A stretch of DNA of 64,000 bases from Adineta ricciae. Its lineage: Eukaryota > Rotifera > Eurotatoria > Adinetida > Adinetidae. The stretch is taken from assembly GCA_905250025.1 (NCBI GenBank), contig CAJNOJ010000128.1, positions 219,934 to 283,933 of the forward strand, written 5' to 3'. Of the stretch, positions 23,432 to 35,523 are shown one piece after another. Every line of letters begins with the position of its first letter. Position 1 is the stretch's first letter. The notes below the pieces were generated by a model that saw only the letters and a list, made by a program, of their open reading frames with translations, did not search any database and was not told the DNA's origin. A program made the translations under genes and the position numbers.

Positions 23432-26400
23432 ATGGCTTTCTCTCGACATTCACTTCGACGTGTTCTTGGTGATATGGTTCATCGTCAGAATCCAAAAGCT
23501 GATTCTCTCAATACCACTCCTCCTGAACATGACAAAAATCTGCATAAATCACAAAAGAAAATCGATCGAAATTCAATTATCAGCAATGGTTCTTTATCGG
23601 TAAGAATGATGTTCTTTTTTGCTTGTTCGTGTAAATAAACAATGATTATCTGTTAGTTACCTCAGACAAGTTATGAACGATTACATAAAAACGAACAAGA
23701 AGTATGCAAATCATTGAATTATCTTGATCAAGTCTTGACACATAACAAACTGGAGATTCTTCCGAGCATCGTTACATCGCTAATTGAGAACATTTTCGAC
23801 ATTGAAAGTGTATTGAAAGGTATATTTGAACATGAATCTGCAACATTCAGGTAAATTAACATTGAAGCATTACCATCAGTTGAACGTATTTCAATGAATT
23901 TAGAGCACATCTACTCAATGACGTCTATTCTCTCCTCGCAGATCTAATCGACTGGTCTGATCGATTCCTTCTGGCCAAATCAATAAATCCCGATGAAAAA
24001 TACAAAAAACTAACTCGTGATCTTATCCAAGCGATCAAAGTAGGCGGAAACGAACTAAATCACGATCCTCTTCTCTTCTTCCTGTAGAATTGCATTTTAT
24101 TTGCTAATGATGCATCTTCAATTCAAAGCGCAGAGACACGTTCTGGTTCGATACAAAGTTTTCACTCATCGAACAGGTACATTTCGTTTTCTCTATCGAT
24201 TATTTCATCGAATTCTTCGTATGTTTAGTTATAATGATGAATCCGCACCTGTCCTTCCTCCAAAACGCGACAAACCTTCGATCAATTCTTCCACAACCAT
24301 TGTCTCCAATCGAATACGACCTAACGGTAGTACAAATTCCGTTCCGAGAAAGATCCACCCAGATAAAGATAACGATCAATGTATACAACTTATTGTCGAT
24401 GATATCAATCAGATCGTCGAGAAATACACACGTGAATTAGATGATGCGATACGTACGAAAACTACGGCTCGTTCCCCTTCAGCTGAACAACTATTCGATC
24501 AGAATTGTTCGATAACAATGACAGCACCTTGCCATCAACATCCTCAAAATGCTGATACATTATACGAAACTCAAGTTTCGAAAATCATCAAAAGCACAGT
24601 AACGAAAACGACAGTTAAAAATGGCCATGAGATAATTGATCAAAAACAATCATGTCAGCTTTATAACGAAACCGATTGTTCGATTCAGTCGCCCAATGGA
24701 ACTTTCCAAACGCAAAAATTTACATTCATCAATCGAGAAAAGATCAACAACGAAGACGAACAGCAGAAATCATTCGTCACATCTCAAAATCGACAGTTAA
24801 ATCTCGCCAAAGCCGAAGACGGCAGTAATGAACCACCACCGTTACCGCCCAAACGAAAGACAGGTTATTACTTCCTCTCTAACATCGGAAACGGACGTAG
24901 AAAATTGCTTTTTCTTTCAACTAGTTGAGTTCTACTTGATTGGATTAAAACTCGGAAACAGTTCTTCACCATTTTCTTTTTCCTGTTCCGTTTTTTAGCT
25001 CGAGCGTACATGTCCCTATTTGATCGGTATGATCAACATGTCGCGGAAAATTTCCTTCGTGATACGTGTTCCGTACCAACACCTCAACGACGGTTTGAAG
25101 ACTTATTCGAACAAATGCAAGAACACTTCCAACAGATGCAAATCTTTCCCAATTTGGATGAATCGCTGAGAATAAAACTGAAAAACACCGACAAATCCAG
25201 TGACTCCGTAAGTTATAGATGGACCCGATATTCTCGTCAATAAATTGCCATTCATTTAGCTGAAAGACATGGACGAATCATTTACATGTAAAAATCCATT
25301 GAAAATTGACTATCACAGTGATCTTTTCCTGGAAAATATTTCCCATTTACTTGTCTTTAATCTGGTAAGTGTGATGGGTTTCGTTTGCATAACTCCGTAG
25401 GCATATCTTACTCTAGAACGAAAATCCGTCATTACGCGGTGGTTCTATCGATGCGTTGATCATCCGAGCAACATCTCCCGATAAAAAAGGTTCGATTTTA
25501 CTTACTGAAATCGTCGATTGTGTGATGTTGATGATGTATTCTGTAGATTTCGTTTATCAAGAAGCGTTTCTAACTACCTATCGTACATTTGTCTCTCCGA
25601 GTGATTTAGTTGAAAAATTAATTCAACGTTATACGTTCTTTTCCCAATTTGAAACGAAGAAGAAGATATCGCGATATGCGTTTTCACTTCTCATTCGAGT
25701 CATCGATGAAATCGAGTAACATACACCATGTTTATTTTTCCGAGAATTCACTCACAATTTCATGTATTTAGTAACGAACTAACGGAAGATTTAATGGAAT
25801 CTCTTTCGAATTTTGTTACGAATCTAATTCGTCAAGGTGAACTTCAACTAGGGAAACTTCTACGACGGAAATCTCTCGAACGTTTTACAAAATTCCCGCC
25901 ATCATCGGAACAAACTCCGCAAGATATTCTCATTATACAAAACTCAATTTCTTCCAAACGAGCGACGTTACTTGATTTTCACGCCAGTGATATTAGTGAA
26001 CAATTAACTCTACTGGATTCAGAATTATTTCTCAAAATCCAACTATCTGAAATCTTATACATGTCAATTGAAAAAGGAGAAGAATATTCACCGAATTTAG
26101 CCGCTTTCACCGAACATTTCAACAATATCTCCTATTGGTGAGATGTTCGAATGGTTGGAATCCATAGATCTTTCATTCATTTCTTGCAGGGTCCGATCAC
26201 GAATCCTCGAACAAAACTCGCAGAAACAACGTGAAATTCATTTTGAAAAGTTCTTGAAAATATTAAAAGTAAGAATACGATACTTTCAATGAAGCGAGAG
26301 ATTGACTTAACCTAGCTAATATATAGCCAGACAGTAGACTGGATTTGTTATGGCTCGACTACTCTCTTGCGTTACTACATAAATAAATCAGGTTTCGCTT

Positions 26401-27085
26401 ATGAGAGTATTAGACATTGCCTTGAAGAACACGTTGTAATCGTAAGACATGTCGTCTGTTTAGCATTTACGGCGATTAAATAACTTCAATTCATATTTGG
26501 CCATACTCTCCGCTTTGGATTGTGGCCCGTTAAAACGATTGCATTGGTCGAAGAGTATTATTGACGTAAGAAACTTCTTCTCTCAATATTTCATTTTTAC
26601 ATTCGTTCATGTAGTCAATATCAGAACACGCCGGACTTATTGACAGCACTGGATCATTTAAAAACTACCGCGAAGCATTGAATGCATCGGTTGGACAACC
26701 GTGTATACCTTACATGTAAGTCAATCGACTAGATGTTATAGTTTTCAGTACGCAGTTTTCTAGTGGATTGATTCTGTCGGATTTAACCTTTGTTCATATT
26801 GGTAATACGGATTATTTGCCGGATGGTCGAACAGTTAATTTTTGGAAACGGTGGCAACAATTTACTATTTTACATAAACTTCGTTACTGTCGAAAATGGT
26901 AATTGTTCATGAAAAGTTCTGCCGATGAAAATCTCGTTGTTATCTGTTTTAGGGAACATAAATTCATTCGTAACGATCGTATATTGTATTTTTTTAATAA
27001 CTTCGATGATTATATGAATGAAGATGCACAATGGATTCAATCAGAGAAAATCAAGCCCCGACAAAAATCTAATCCATATGCTTAG
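23432..27085 (+). CDS. RAPGEF1: Rap guanine nucleotide exchange factor 1 (C3G)
   Basis: Exchange factor that activates Rap1 downstream of Crk adaptors at cell adhesions. The N-terminal helical region reads ..LNYLDQVLTHNKLEIL.. and LLADLIDWSDRFLLAK, matching the C3G N-terminal domain (LANLIRWSDQ). Two Crk SH3-binding proline motifs follow: APVLPPKRDKP (about 24247) and EPPPLPPKRKTG (about 24831). The REM/RasGEF-N domain has YQEAFLTTYRTFVSPSDLVE (about 25556). The CDC25 catalytic domain has DFHASDISEQLTLLD, FTEHFNNISYWVRS, NNFNSYLAILSALD, PCIPYIGLILSDLTFVHIGN and VNFWKRWQQF, and the protein ends soon after FFNNFDDYMNEDAQW. About thirteen introns, most near 50-60 nt; one (26271-26463) is about 193 nt. 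The first ATG is chosen as the first in-frame codon before the conserved region; an upstream exon cannot be excluded. Confidence 0.92.
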
Positions 27086-27346
27086 GAATCGAGTTGAGAT
27101 GGTTTTGTCTATCTGTCAGATATTTTCTCTTCGTTACAGTGACAACAAAACTAAACACGAAACATCGTCGTTGATCTATTTGTGTCTATCATAGCTTTTC
27201 AGTCCCTTCCGAATTCAATCTTTTAAAACAGACTATTCTGTGTATCATTGTTGTTTTCTTTTTTGTTGGATTTTACATATTTTATTGAACTTAGAAACGA
27301 ATAATAAAATGAGGTGTTTTCTTCTATTGATCAGATTGAAGTTCGA

Positions 27347-28283
27347 ATGAAAGCAACGAAATTAACAAACGTGTGTTTGTATAGATTATTGTCACTATCA
27401 ACTTGCAGATTCGATGTACGTTCCGCAATATTGGCGCGTGATCTTACTAAAAGTTTTGTTTCTGTTATTGTTTAGAAAAAAACGGCGGCATCGAAGGATT
27501 TACTTGCAGAGTATGAAAAGAAACGGGATTTTAAGAAAACAAATGAACCTAAACCAACAGAAGCTCAGCCTGAAATGAATCAACATCGATTTGTTGTACA
27601 GGAGCATCACGCCTCGATGTTACATTTTGATTTTCGACTTGAATTAAACGGTGTTATGAAAAGGTACATTTGAAATTTCTGCTTCACGAACAATAACTTT
27701 CATACATGTCTTTTGCAGCTGGTAGGTCGATAGAACGATGGAAGATTATTATTAAACTATGATTTACACAGGTCAGTGCCGAAAGGACCAAGTTTAAATC
27801 CTCGAGATAAACGTCTAGCAATTATGGTTGAAGATCATCCAATTGAGTATATGAATTTTCAAGGAACTATTCCAAACGGAGAATATGGCGCAGGTTTGTT
27901 AAAACTCAACATAATCCGTAATGCAAAATTTCCTTCTGATAGGCGAAGTACGAACGTGGGATATTGGAACATATGAGTCGTTGGATGACAATGATGATAT
28001 GAATGCGGGTATTGATAAAGGCAAATTAACCTTTCGACTTCATGGCAAGAAATTGAAAGGCGAATTTCACATGGTTCGTTCGCGATTCGGCAAAACTCAA
28101 CGAGATAATCAATGGTTGTTGATGAAAACGAACGATCAATTTGCTGATGAACATTTTGTACTCGATCGTATCCTTGATTATGGTTCACGACGAGATCTGC
28201 AAACAGCAAAGATTACTACTGGAAGTGAAAAATGTCCACAAGCTACATCCGCATTGCCCAAGCGAACGAAAAGAAAGTCATAA
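27347..28283 (+). CDS. Stand-alone LigD-type DNA 3'-phosphoesterase, intron-containing
   Basis: 225-residue protein made almost only of the 3'-phosphoesterase (PE) domain known from bacterial LigD non-homologous end-joining ligases, which trims 3'-phosphate and 3'-ribonucleotide ends. Exons: 27347-27370, 27476-27663, 27719-27721, 27772-27893, 27943-28283. The metal-binding/catalytic signature is intact: [20 protein letters not shown] supplies the His-His-Asp-Arg set, [12 protein letters not shown] the next His and Tyr, and [17 protein letters not shown] and [16 protein letters not shown] the rest of the core. The short basic C-terminus (PKRTKRKS) looks like a nuclear localisation signal. No ligase or primase domain is present. 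Origin by horizontal transfer, then intron gain, is inferred; fungal PE proteins are another possible source. Confidence 0.9.
27719..27721 (+). other. Putative 3-nt microexon (CTG) in the PE gene
   Basis: The flanking exons end ..ATG AAA AG and begin G TCA GTG CCG. A CTG triplet flanked by TTTTGCAG and GTAGGT would complete AGC and TGG, giving the conserved KSW-VPKGPS of PE domains. Skipping it gives KRSVPKG, lacking the Trp. Inferred from splice signals and family conservation. Confidence 0.6.
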
Positions 28284-28988
28284 ATAGTTGTATAGGCGTC
28301 ATATTAAGCAATCATAGGTTTGTTGCACGTAATAAACGACTTATACTACTCTCGATCATTTTCCTTTCGAGTCTAATTTGATTATCCGAAAGGTTGTGAA
28401 AGTATGTTCATTGTTAGTGTATATTTGGCAATAAGGATACGCAAAGAAATACTCAAAAGCAAGCACGACAATTGAGAAATAACCAAAGAAACGAGATGAA
28501 TGAGAGAAAGAAGTGTCAAACAGTACGAGAAATGAAGAAATGAACAGTTAACAGATCAATGGACGAAAAAAGAGAATGAGAGCAAATGAAACATGATTTT
28601 TCTACTAGACGTATGTAATGAAAGAAACATTTTGTACAAACGAGAGAAGAAAAAAAACCGAAAACAAGAATAATTCATATTCAATCAAACAGATTTATAC
28701 ATCATGTCAATTCCAATTGGTAAAAATAATGCGTGAACAACAACAAATAACAACAATCATACAATGTATTGCTGGCTCATCGATGTAAGATTGCACAACG
28801 AAGCGCATGCGCAAGAGTATATGTATATATGAAAAGAAAACAAAAGAAAAAAAATACTGTCGTATCCTATCTTAATATTCATTTCTAGTTGCACATTATG
28901 ATCATGTTTACAGAAAGAAAAATACAGGTAAATACTAAAAAAAAACGAAAGAAACACAAGTTGTAAGATTGGTCATGTATGTATAGAT

Positions 28989-29019
<31 letters not shown>

Positions 29020-29096
29020 ACAAGAGAAAGGTTTGGGAGAAGGCACCGATAAGTAAATCATAGTGTGCAGAAAAGAAATATTCACAAGAAATCGAT
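28284..29096. other. Convergent intergenic region with GA microsatellite
   Basis: 3' flanks of the PE gene (+) and the bHLH gene (-). Contains a GA dinucleotide repeat at 28989-29014. No coding signal. Confidence 0.55.
28989..29014. repeat. (GA)13 microsatellite
   Basis: Perfect dinucleotide run of 26 nt, within about 85-110 bp of the stop codon of the bHLH gene and therefore probably in its 3'UTR. Confidence 0.9.
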
Positions 29097-32000
29097 TTAT
29101 TGCTGCCAATATGATGGTGGGATCGATGGATGCATTTGTTCCATGAAATTTGCTCCATCAATCGACGAAGATTCTGTTGGCATTAAGATTTGAGCTTGAG
29201 AAGTCATTAGGTTCATATTTCCATTATGATCTTCAGATTTTTCTTCTTCACGACGACGTAAACATGCAGCTTTTGGATTCAGGTTTCGTTCTAAAACACA
29301 AGAGTTCTCATTTCAAACAACGAACCTATCCTGATCACTTCCTCTTACCTCGAACTTGTTGTTCAAGTGTTGTGATCAAATTAACTGCTTGTTGAAGTAC
29401 ACCCAGTTTAGTAACTGGTTTATCATTTCGCATATGAATGGCACACATACGGCCGAGTTCTTTAAATGCATCGTTGATGTCTCGAACACGTAATCTAAAA
29501 TCATATTGATGAAGATTTTCCCTCGAAACAGAAATCGGTTCATACGTACCGTTCGCGAGCGTTATTTGCTGCGCGTCGATCTTTCTCCCGACGTTCGCGT
29601 TCTTCAGGTGTTTCATTTGGATCAATACTCTCTTCCGACGGTGGTCCACCACGCATGTACGATAAATTTAAATGACTATTTGGACTTAATGTCAATGAAC
29701 TTCAATAGACAAGAGAAACAATCAAATCGATGAGCATAAAACTTCATTTGTCCTTACTTTCGTAATTTTGTTGACGAGGACGATATTGGTCCTGCATGTG
29801 TTCCACTCGCACCACCAACAGCAATTGTCAATGGTGCCGCATTCTCTTCTGATATATCATGTCGAAGATTGAAGTCGTTTAGTTTACCTGTAGTTATTTG
29901 AGTCGCACCATTGGTTGCTGGCGGTTTATTCTCAACGTTAACTTTAACTTTGTCAAGACATTCAAGCTTCAAATCTGGATTCATCGATGTATGGTTGGCA
30001 TCATTCGATGATGTCGATGAAGATGAAGATGCTGGATTGCCATCTGAAATTGTATCTATGAGAGCACAAGCATGTATCGATGAAAACAAACTTACAATTT
30101 AAGTATGGATCATGATGTCGACTTCGGGCAGAGATATCCGATGTCGTCGTTGTTGTCGTTGGTGGATGACTGAGGAAATTTGAATATGGTCCAGTGGAAT
30201 GTGGATGATGATAGCCAGGATAATAGTGATGAAAATCATTTGCTCGAAACGTATCATCTACATCTAATCTTGGCGGCTAGAAATAATAAACATTGAAAGT
30301 TTTGTTTTTCTTGAGGAAAATCCAAATCAAACGAATAATCAAAAGAAGTCTACATCCCATTATTCCCGAAATCATATTCGTGTGTCTATAGACAAACCTC
30401 ATTTAAATTAAGTAAACAATATGAGTCGTCAGATAGATCGATTAAAGATGTCTGAGAGTTAGAAGGAAATGAAATATTCGAAATCGACCTCCAATCATCG
30501 ATACTTACAAGTGGATGATACGTCTGTGCTGCATTGATCCATGGTTGACTAGATCCTATAAACAACAAAAAAAGTCTATAAATATTCAGTAGCTCTTTTG
30601 AGTGAGAAGATTTCTATTCTTTTTCTTCTCGATTAACATACCATTTACTGGTGGTGATGCGACAGGTGTTGATGCTGATGTTGAATAGGGATGTTCATTG
30701 GGATAAATCTAAATAAACAATCAAGTGTCAAGTCTCTTCTTCTAGTGAAGAAGTTTTCTCTAATAGCATACAGATTGCAACGCTTTGCCGAGTGTTTCTC
30801 CAGTTTGTACTGTTTGTTCATTGCCATTACTCGTGTACGGCGTTGGTACTTGTGGTCGAAAACTTGCCATTGATGGTAAACATGTGCCATTGGCATCAGT
30901 AAATGTACCGTGTTCACTAGGAAGATAAGTTCCTGGTGGTCCTATCCATGGATGAGCATTCTGACCATCTAATCAAAGATAACTTCCTCTACATCTGATC
31001 AATCGATCGAGCTGCTACTCACCGACGAAATAATTGCTTTCATTTCCATAGACTGACTTTCCTGTTGGATATCGTGCCGAATTTTCTGGATTGTAATCCT
31101 CTCCTGTATAAACCTAATATAAAGAAAAAGAACGATTGTATAAGAGATCGATAACAAATGTCTTTAGCATATTATCATCTAACTTGTTTTGATTGATCTC
31201 ATGTGTAAATACTTTCCAATAAATCACCGAAGTACTCTGATGATTATAGATTCCATATAAACTAAATCAATTCGAGCGCGTTTTCTTTTCTCTCATTCTC
31301 GATTCTGATCTTTCTTTTTTTCTAAGAGAAACATCGAAGAATAACACATTTGTCAGTAATAAATCTCGTTCTATAAATATACGTATCTCGATAGAATGAA
31401 GTTTTGATGATGACTTCATGAAAGAGAAAACATGCCGTATACGTTTGCTCATCACTAAAATCAACAGTCTCAGATTGACGACGTATCAATTTGAAGAAGA
31501 AGGAAAAAAATTCGATCACCCACTGATTTCTATGTTGGCTAATCAAGAGAGAAAGGTTCGTTTGTTTGTGCTCACTCGGCACGAGATCAAAGGACGTGCG
31601 ATCGCAATCCATGCTGACATTCACATCGGCTCGATTGAGCAAATGAGAATGTGTTGATTAGCATTATCTTTTCTTCTCGATTCGATCAATTGCCAATATA
31701 GACACATCCCTACACCCTCGAAAAAGAAAACGCCGAGAAATCCTTTCGTTTCTTTCTTCATGTCAAGGTATAAATTATAATCCCAAAGATCTTTTCGCTT
31801 TCTTCAAATCAAACAGAACAATACCTGATAGGATGGTCGTGAGTAGTAAAACATCTATTGAAAATCAAATGAATTTATCACAGTTGGTCGATGACGTCAA
31901 AATGAGAAAGATGTTTAATTGACTTCTGATTATTGTGTCAAATAAACTCGATGTATAACATAACTTGAGAAGGCCAAGAGAAAAAAAGCCAAGAAAGTTG

Positions 32001-34346
32001 ATCGATGTAGAAGACCTTTCACTGGAACAACGAGATATCCTTATCTTACGATGTGTTAACTAGAGGCGGGATACGAACAGGAAAGAGAGCAAGAAATGAG
32101 ACGTATATAAAAAAAATCATCATCATTCTCTCTCTCTCTTCTCCTCGTCTCTCTTTCCCTTCATCGTTGCCTTTTTTTTGTTTGCATCGGAAGATAGAGA
32201 GAATGAGAGAGAGAGAAAGAAGGTGAAATAATAAATATAAAGACAAAAGCTTATATCTCAAACAGGCATCGCGCTCGTCCGGGCGAATGAATAAATCCAG
32301 TAACTGAAGATAAACAACTGTATTCGAAGGAATATAATTAGAAAGAACGAACTTCCATCCTTAGATTAATTTTGCTTATTCCTTAAGCTACATATCTCAT
32401 TAGACTTTTTTTAATATATATGCATGTTTATATCGTCAAACAATTACACAAGCTTGTTTCTTCTTTTGTATATACATACGCACACACACACACATAAAGT
32501 CGATTAACGCATCTTATTTTCTTTCTTTTTTTTACTCATTTATCATTGTCGGAAACGAGCAATAGTAACAATCGAATATCTATTATCATATCTCACGACA
32601 AGCGAGAGAGCGTTCGCCTTTATTATATTGTTTGTCCTTTTTTTTTTACATTCACCGCTAAATGCATATATTATGTTTACAGAGAGTAAAAGCTCGCAGC
32701 GCAGCTGGAAAGCTCGTTCGTGTGCCATCGAATGTAGATAAACATGACTATTAATTTTATCACATAGAAGAGTTCGGTCAGACAATACATATAATCATAT
32801 GTATAGAAGAAAGAATCCGCTCGATGCAGTGAATTTTTCTCATTCCGTTCGAAATTCATTTCATTCTTCCAGCTGGTGCCTGAAATGACTGATGTGATGT
32901 CACAAGTGAACCGTGAGTTTCTTTTTCTTTCGATTTGAAAAAAAAACGAAGAAAAAGAAATGACTTTCTCCTATCTATCTCTTTCTCTCTTCATCGAGTA
33001 AATTAACAAAGTTGTCTACTGACAAAAAAAAGATGTCGTTATGTCAGAAACAACGACAGCAAATAATTATATCAATTACTCACACGTCAACATTCAATGT
33101 CGCAAATAAAGATAAAGATATGTCTACGTTTCTATATACAAAAGAAAAAAAATTAGAAGAAAATTTTTTTACCAAATACGGTTCATAATGAAGCAAGGTC
33201 ATTGCTAGTATTGTCTTCAGCGATGCCCGACGAATACGTACAAATGTGAATGTGTTCGATGATCAATACGGCACTCGTGTGACTCGCGTTCTCTTCTTTT
33301 TCTCCTCTTTCCCTCTCGATTGGCGTGCGCGTTCAATTTGGACGAGTGAATTTTTTTAAAATGAGAATGGAAAAGAATGAACGATGGACATGTATGAATG
33401 TGTTCGCTTGATCTTAACCAGATCGCTCGCATGTATAAGGAAAGCAATAAATATCTAATTCATTCCTCACTAATTTCACCGAACGTTTAAATAATCAGAC
33501 AAAGTGACAAGAGAATGTTTCATGACAAAAACTTACATTCGTCGGTCGGCGAACTTTTTCATTAAGTTTATCTAAAAATAAACCAAAATCAATGATAATT
33601 AAGCAAAGAAACAAAGAAAAGTCCTCTACCGGAATATGTCAAATCATTTGTTGATGTTCTTGTTGTCTAAAATAAGAGAAAATGTATTAATCATCATTGG
33701 CTAGACAATGAAAAATAGCCTACCGAATTCGATGCTGGAAAGTCACTCGAACGATCTAAGTAAAATCAATATACATTAAAAACTCGTTCGTTACTACTTT
33801 GTTCGAAATATACTTAATGGTTCGGATGTGATAAATGGATGGAGAATATCACGATTGCTGTAATTACCGTCGTAGATCTACAAAGGAAAATAAGATTTCA
33901 CCGATTCGTCAGGTTTTTTTCATTACCGGCTCGTCGTAAGTTGCTGATGGTGTCCAAAATTCTGAAAATTTCATTCCAAATATCATTCCTACTGTGAACA
34001 AGCGATTGAAAGACTCACCTTTGTTAGCATTAGCTGGATAAATACCTTCGGCATTGGTCGAAGCGGGAGGAATTTGAGATCCATTTGGAAAATGAATTGT
34101 TGAGGGTAACATCTGTACAAACGAAGGAAGAACTGTATTATTTACATATTTAAATCAAATGAGATGATATACCGATGAAGGTAATGCAGAAGATGATGAA
34201 GGATGGGCAACGTTGTTAGGAAAATGACTTCGGTGTTTCACCTACACATTAGAAATCTTTGTCTTTTTTCCTTTTGAATGAAAAAGGAAACTTACAGCAT
34301 TGAGATCGAGAAGATCACTAAGTTCTTTATTATTGTGTAAATTCAT
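29097..34346 (-). CDS. da: Class I bHLH transcription factor (E-protein; daughterless/TCF4/TCF12 type)
   Basis: E-box-binding partner of tissue-specific bHLH factors in neurogenesis and mesoderm differentiation. The N-terminus carries the AD1 (LDFS-type) element [11 protein letters not shown] right after MNLHNN at 34346. Later exons give [10 protein letters not shown] (31818-31849) and [12 protein letters not shown] (about 33541-33575), matching the E-protein QYYxYSS and KVRKVP segments. The AD2 region reads [20 protein letters not shown] (about 30650-30715). The bHLH is unmistakable: [18 protein letters not shown], then [16 protein letters not shown] and [20 protein letters not shown], and finally [18 protein letters not shown]. 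About 15 small exons; one intron (31850-about 33537) is about 1.7 kb, the longest in the window. Start chosen by match to AD1; an upstream exon is possible. Confidence 0.93.
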
Positions 34347-35006
34347 TTTCTTCGTCGTTTTCTTGCCGTTAGTTAATATCAAATTCTCGATATTCTGTTG
34401 ATCATTGATTGAAACAAACAATAAACAAGCGAGCAGACAGAGACAATACTCATTCGAGAGAAATGACGAACAAGACAAAGGAGCTGATAGAGGGCGCCAG
34501 GAATCGAGTCAATATCGATGATAACGATCGATATACGATGAGATTTCTGCCAGATATTCGTATTCACATGATTTACATTTAGATAAATGTTTTTATGTCT
34601 TTCAAAGCACAATGACAATGATGATGGAAGTGCGACACTTTATATTAATAATAATAATAATAATCTATTTCCGTTGCCTGTTCATTAGAATCGATGAATC
34701 TTTATTAGATGAAAAAAGTAGAGCTTTTTTTATTGATGAGCTCATGAGAGTGCTTCTAGAAGGTTTGCCCGTGCAGATTGGTTCGGATATTTTTCGTCTT
34801 GAATAAATACGAAGGTTGTGCACAAAAACTAACAGTGATTTTTTCCTTCGACGTCTCCTGTAAGTAAATGGAAAAGAACGACGAGACGGCGTTCGCCTCC
34901 TCTTCTCCTTTCTTTTACTCCGAAAAAAAACAAGAGTAGAAGAAAGAAACAGAACATAGAGCGCGGTCACATTTTTTCTTGTTGAACTACTATTCATTTA
35001 CATTGA
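34347..35006. promoter_or_regulatory. Divergent intergenic region between bHLH gene and EF-hand gene
   Basis: 660 bp between divergent starts. It contains an AAT trinucleotide run at about 34647-34664 and purine/pyrimidine-rich patches. No other gene supported. Confidence 0.5.
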
Positions 35007-35523
35007 ATGATGTCGCTTACTGAGGAACGTATCAATGAAATGAAAGAAATCTTCTCAATGGTTGACGACGATGGTGATGGTTCCATCACTCGACCCCAAC
35101 TTGGAATGTGCCTACGAGCAATGCAATATTCGATCAGCAACCAGGAAATCAATTCTTTAATGAAAAAGTTCGATTCAGACAAAACTGATCGTATAAACTT
35201 CCCTCAATTACTCCAAATCATAGCGGCTACTCATCAACCAAGTTTAAACCAACAGACGCAGTCGATTCTGTCAGCATTGAAACTCTTCGATACAAACAAC
35301 GATGGTAAGGAGAAAAATACTCTCGATTGATTTATTTCGACTTTTGTTTTTAAATGTCTACATAGAAACAATATCCGAAAATGATTTTCGTTTTCTAATG
35401 CAACAAACAGGTGAACCATTATCAAAGGATTCGGTTGACGACATGATTAAATCAACTGATGCACGAACATCGAATGGTCGGATACAATATCGTAAACTTG
35501 TTTCGACGATCATTCATTTATGA
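35007..35523 (+). CDS. Calmodulin-like EF-hand protein with atypical loops
   Basis: About 155-residue, four-EF-hand protein of calmodulin/centrin size. Exon 1 (MMSLTEERINEMKEIFSMVD) and exon 2 are joined by an intron at about 35305-35365. Loop 1 DDDGDGSITRPQ keeps the Asp ligands but has Gln at position 12 instead of Glu. Loop 2 DSDKTDRINFPQ also ends in Gln. Loop 3 (DTNNDETISEND) has Asp at 12. Loop 4 is degenerate. Calcium binding is thus probably weak or restricted to loops 1 and 3; this is inference. Partner unknown. The stop codon region overlaps the convergent coiled-coil gene by 6 nt. A second ATG (35010) is equally good. Confidence 0.85.

Noticed and set aside
33390..33440. Stretch resembling the start of a U2 snRNA (CTTGATCTTAACCAGATCG)
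   Set aside because: Only a few bases match and the conserved branch-pairing and Sm regions are absent; it lies within the large bHLH-gene intron.
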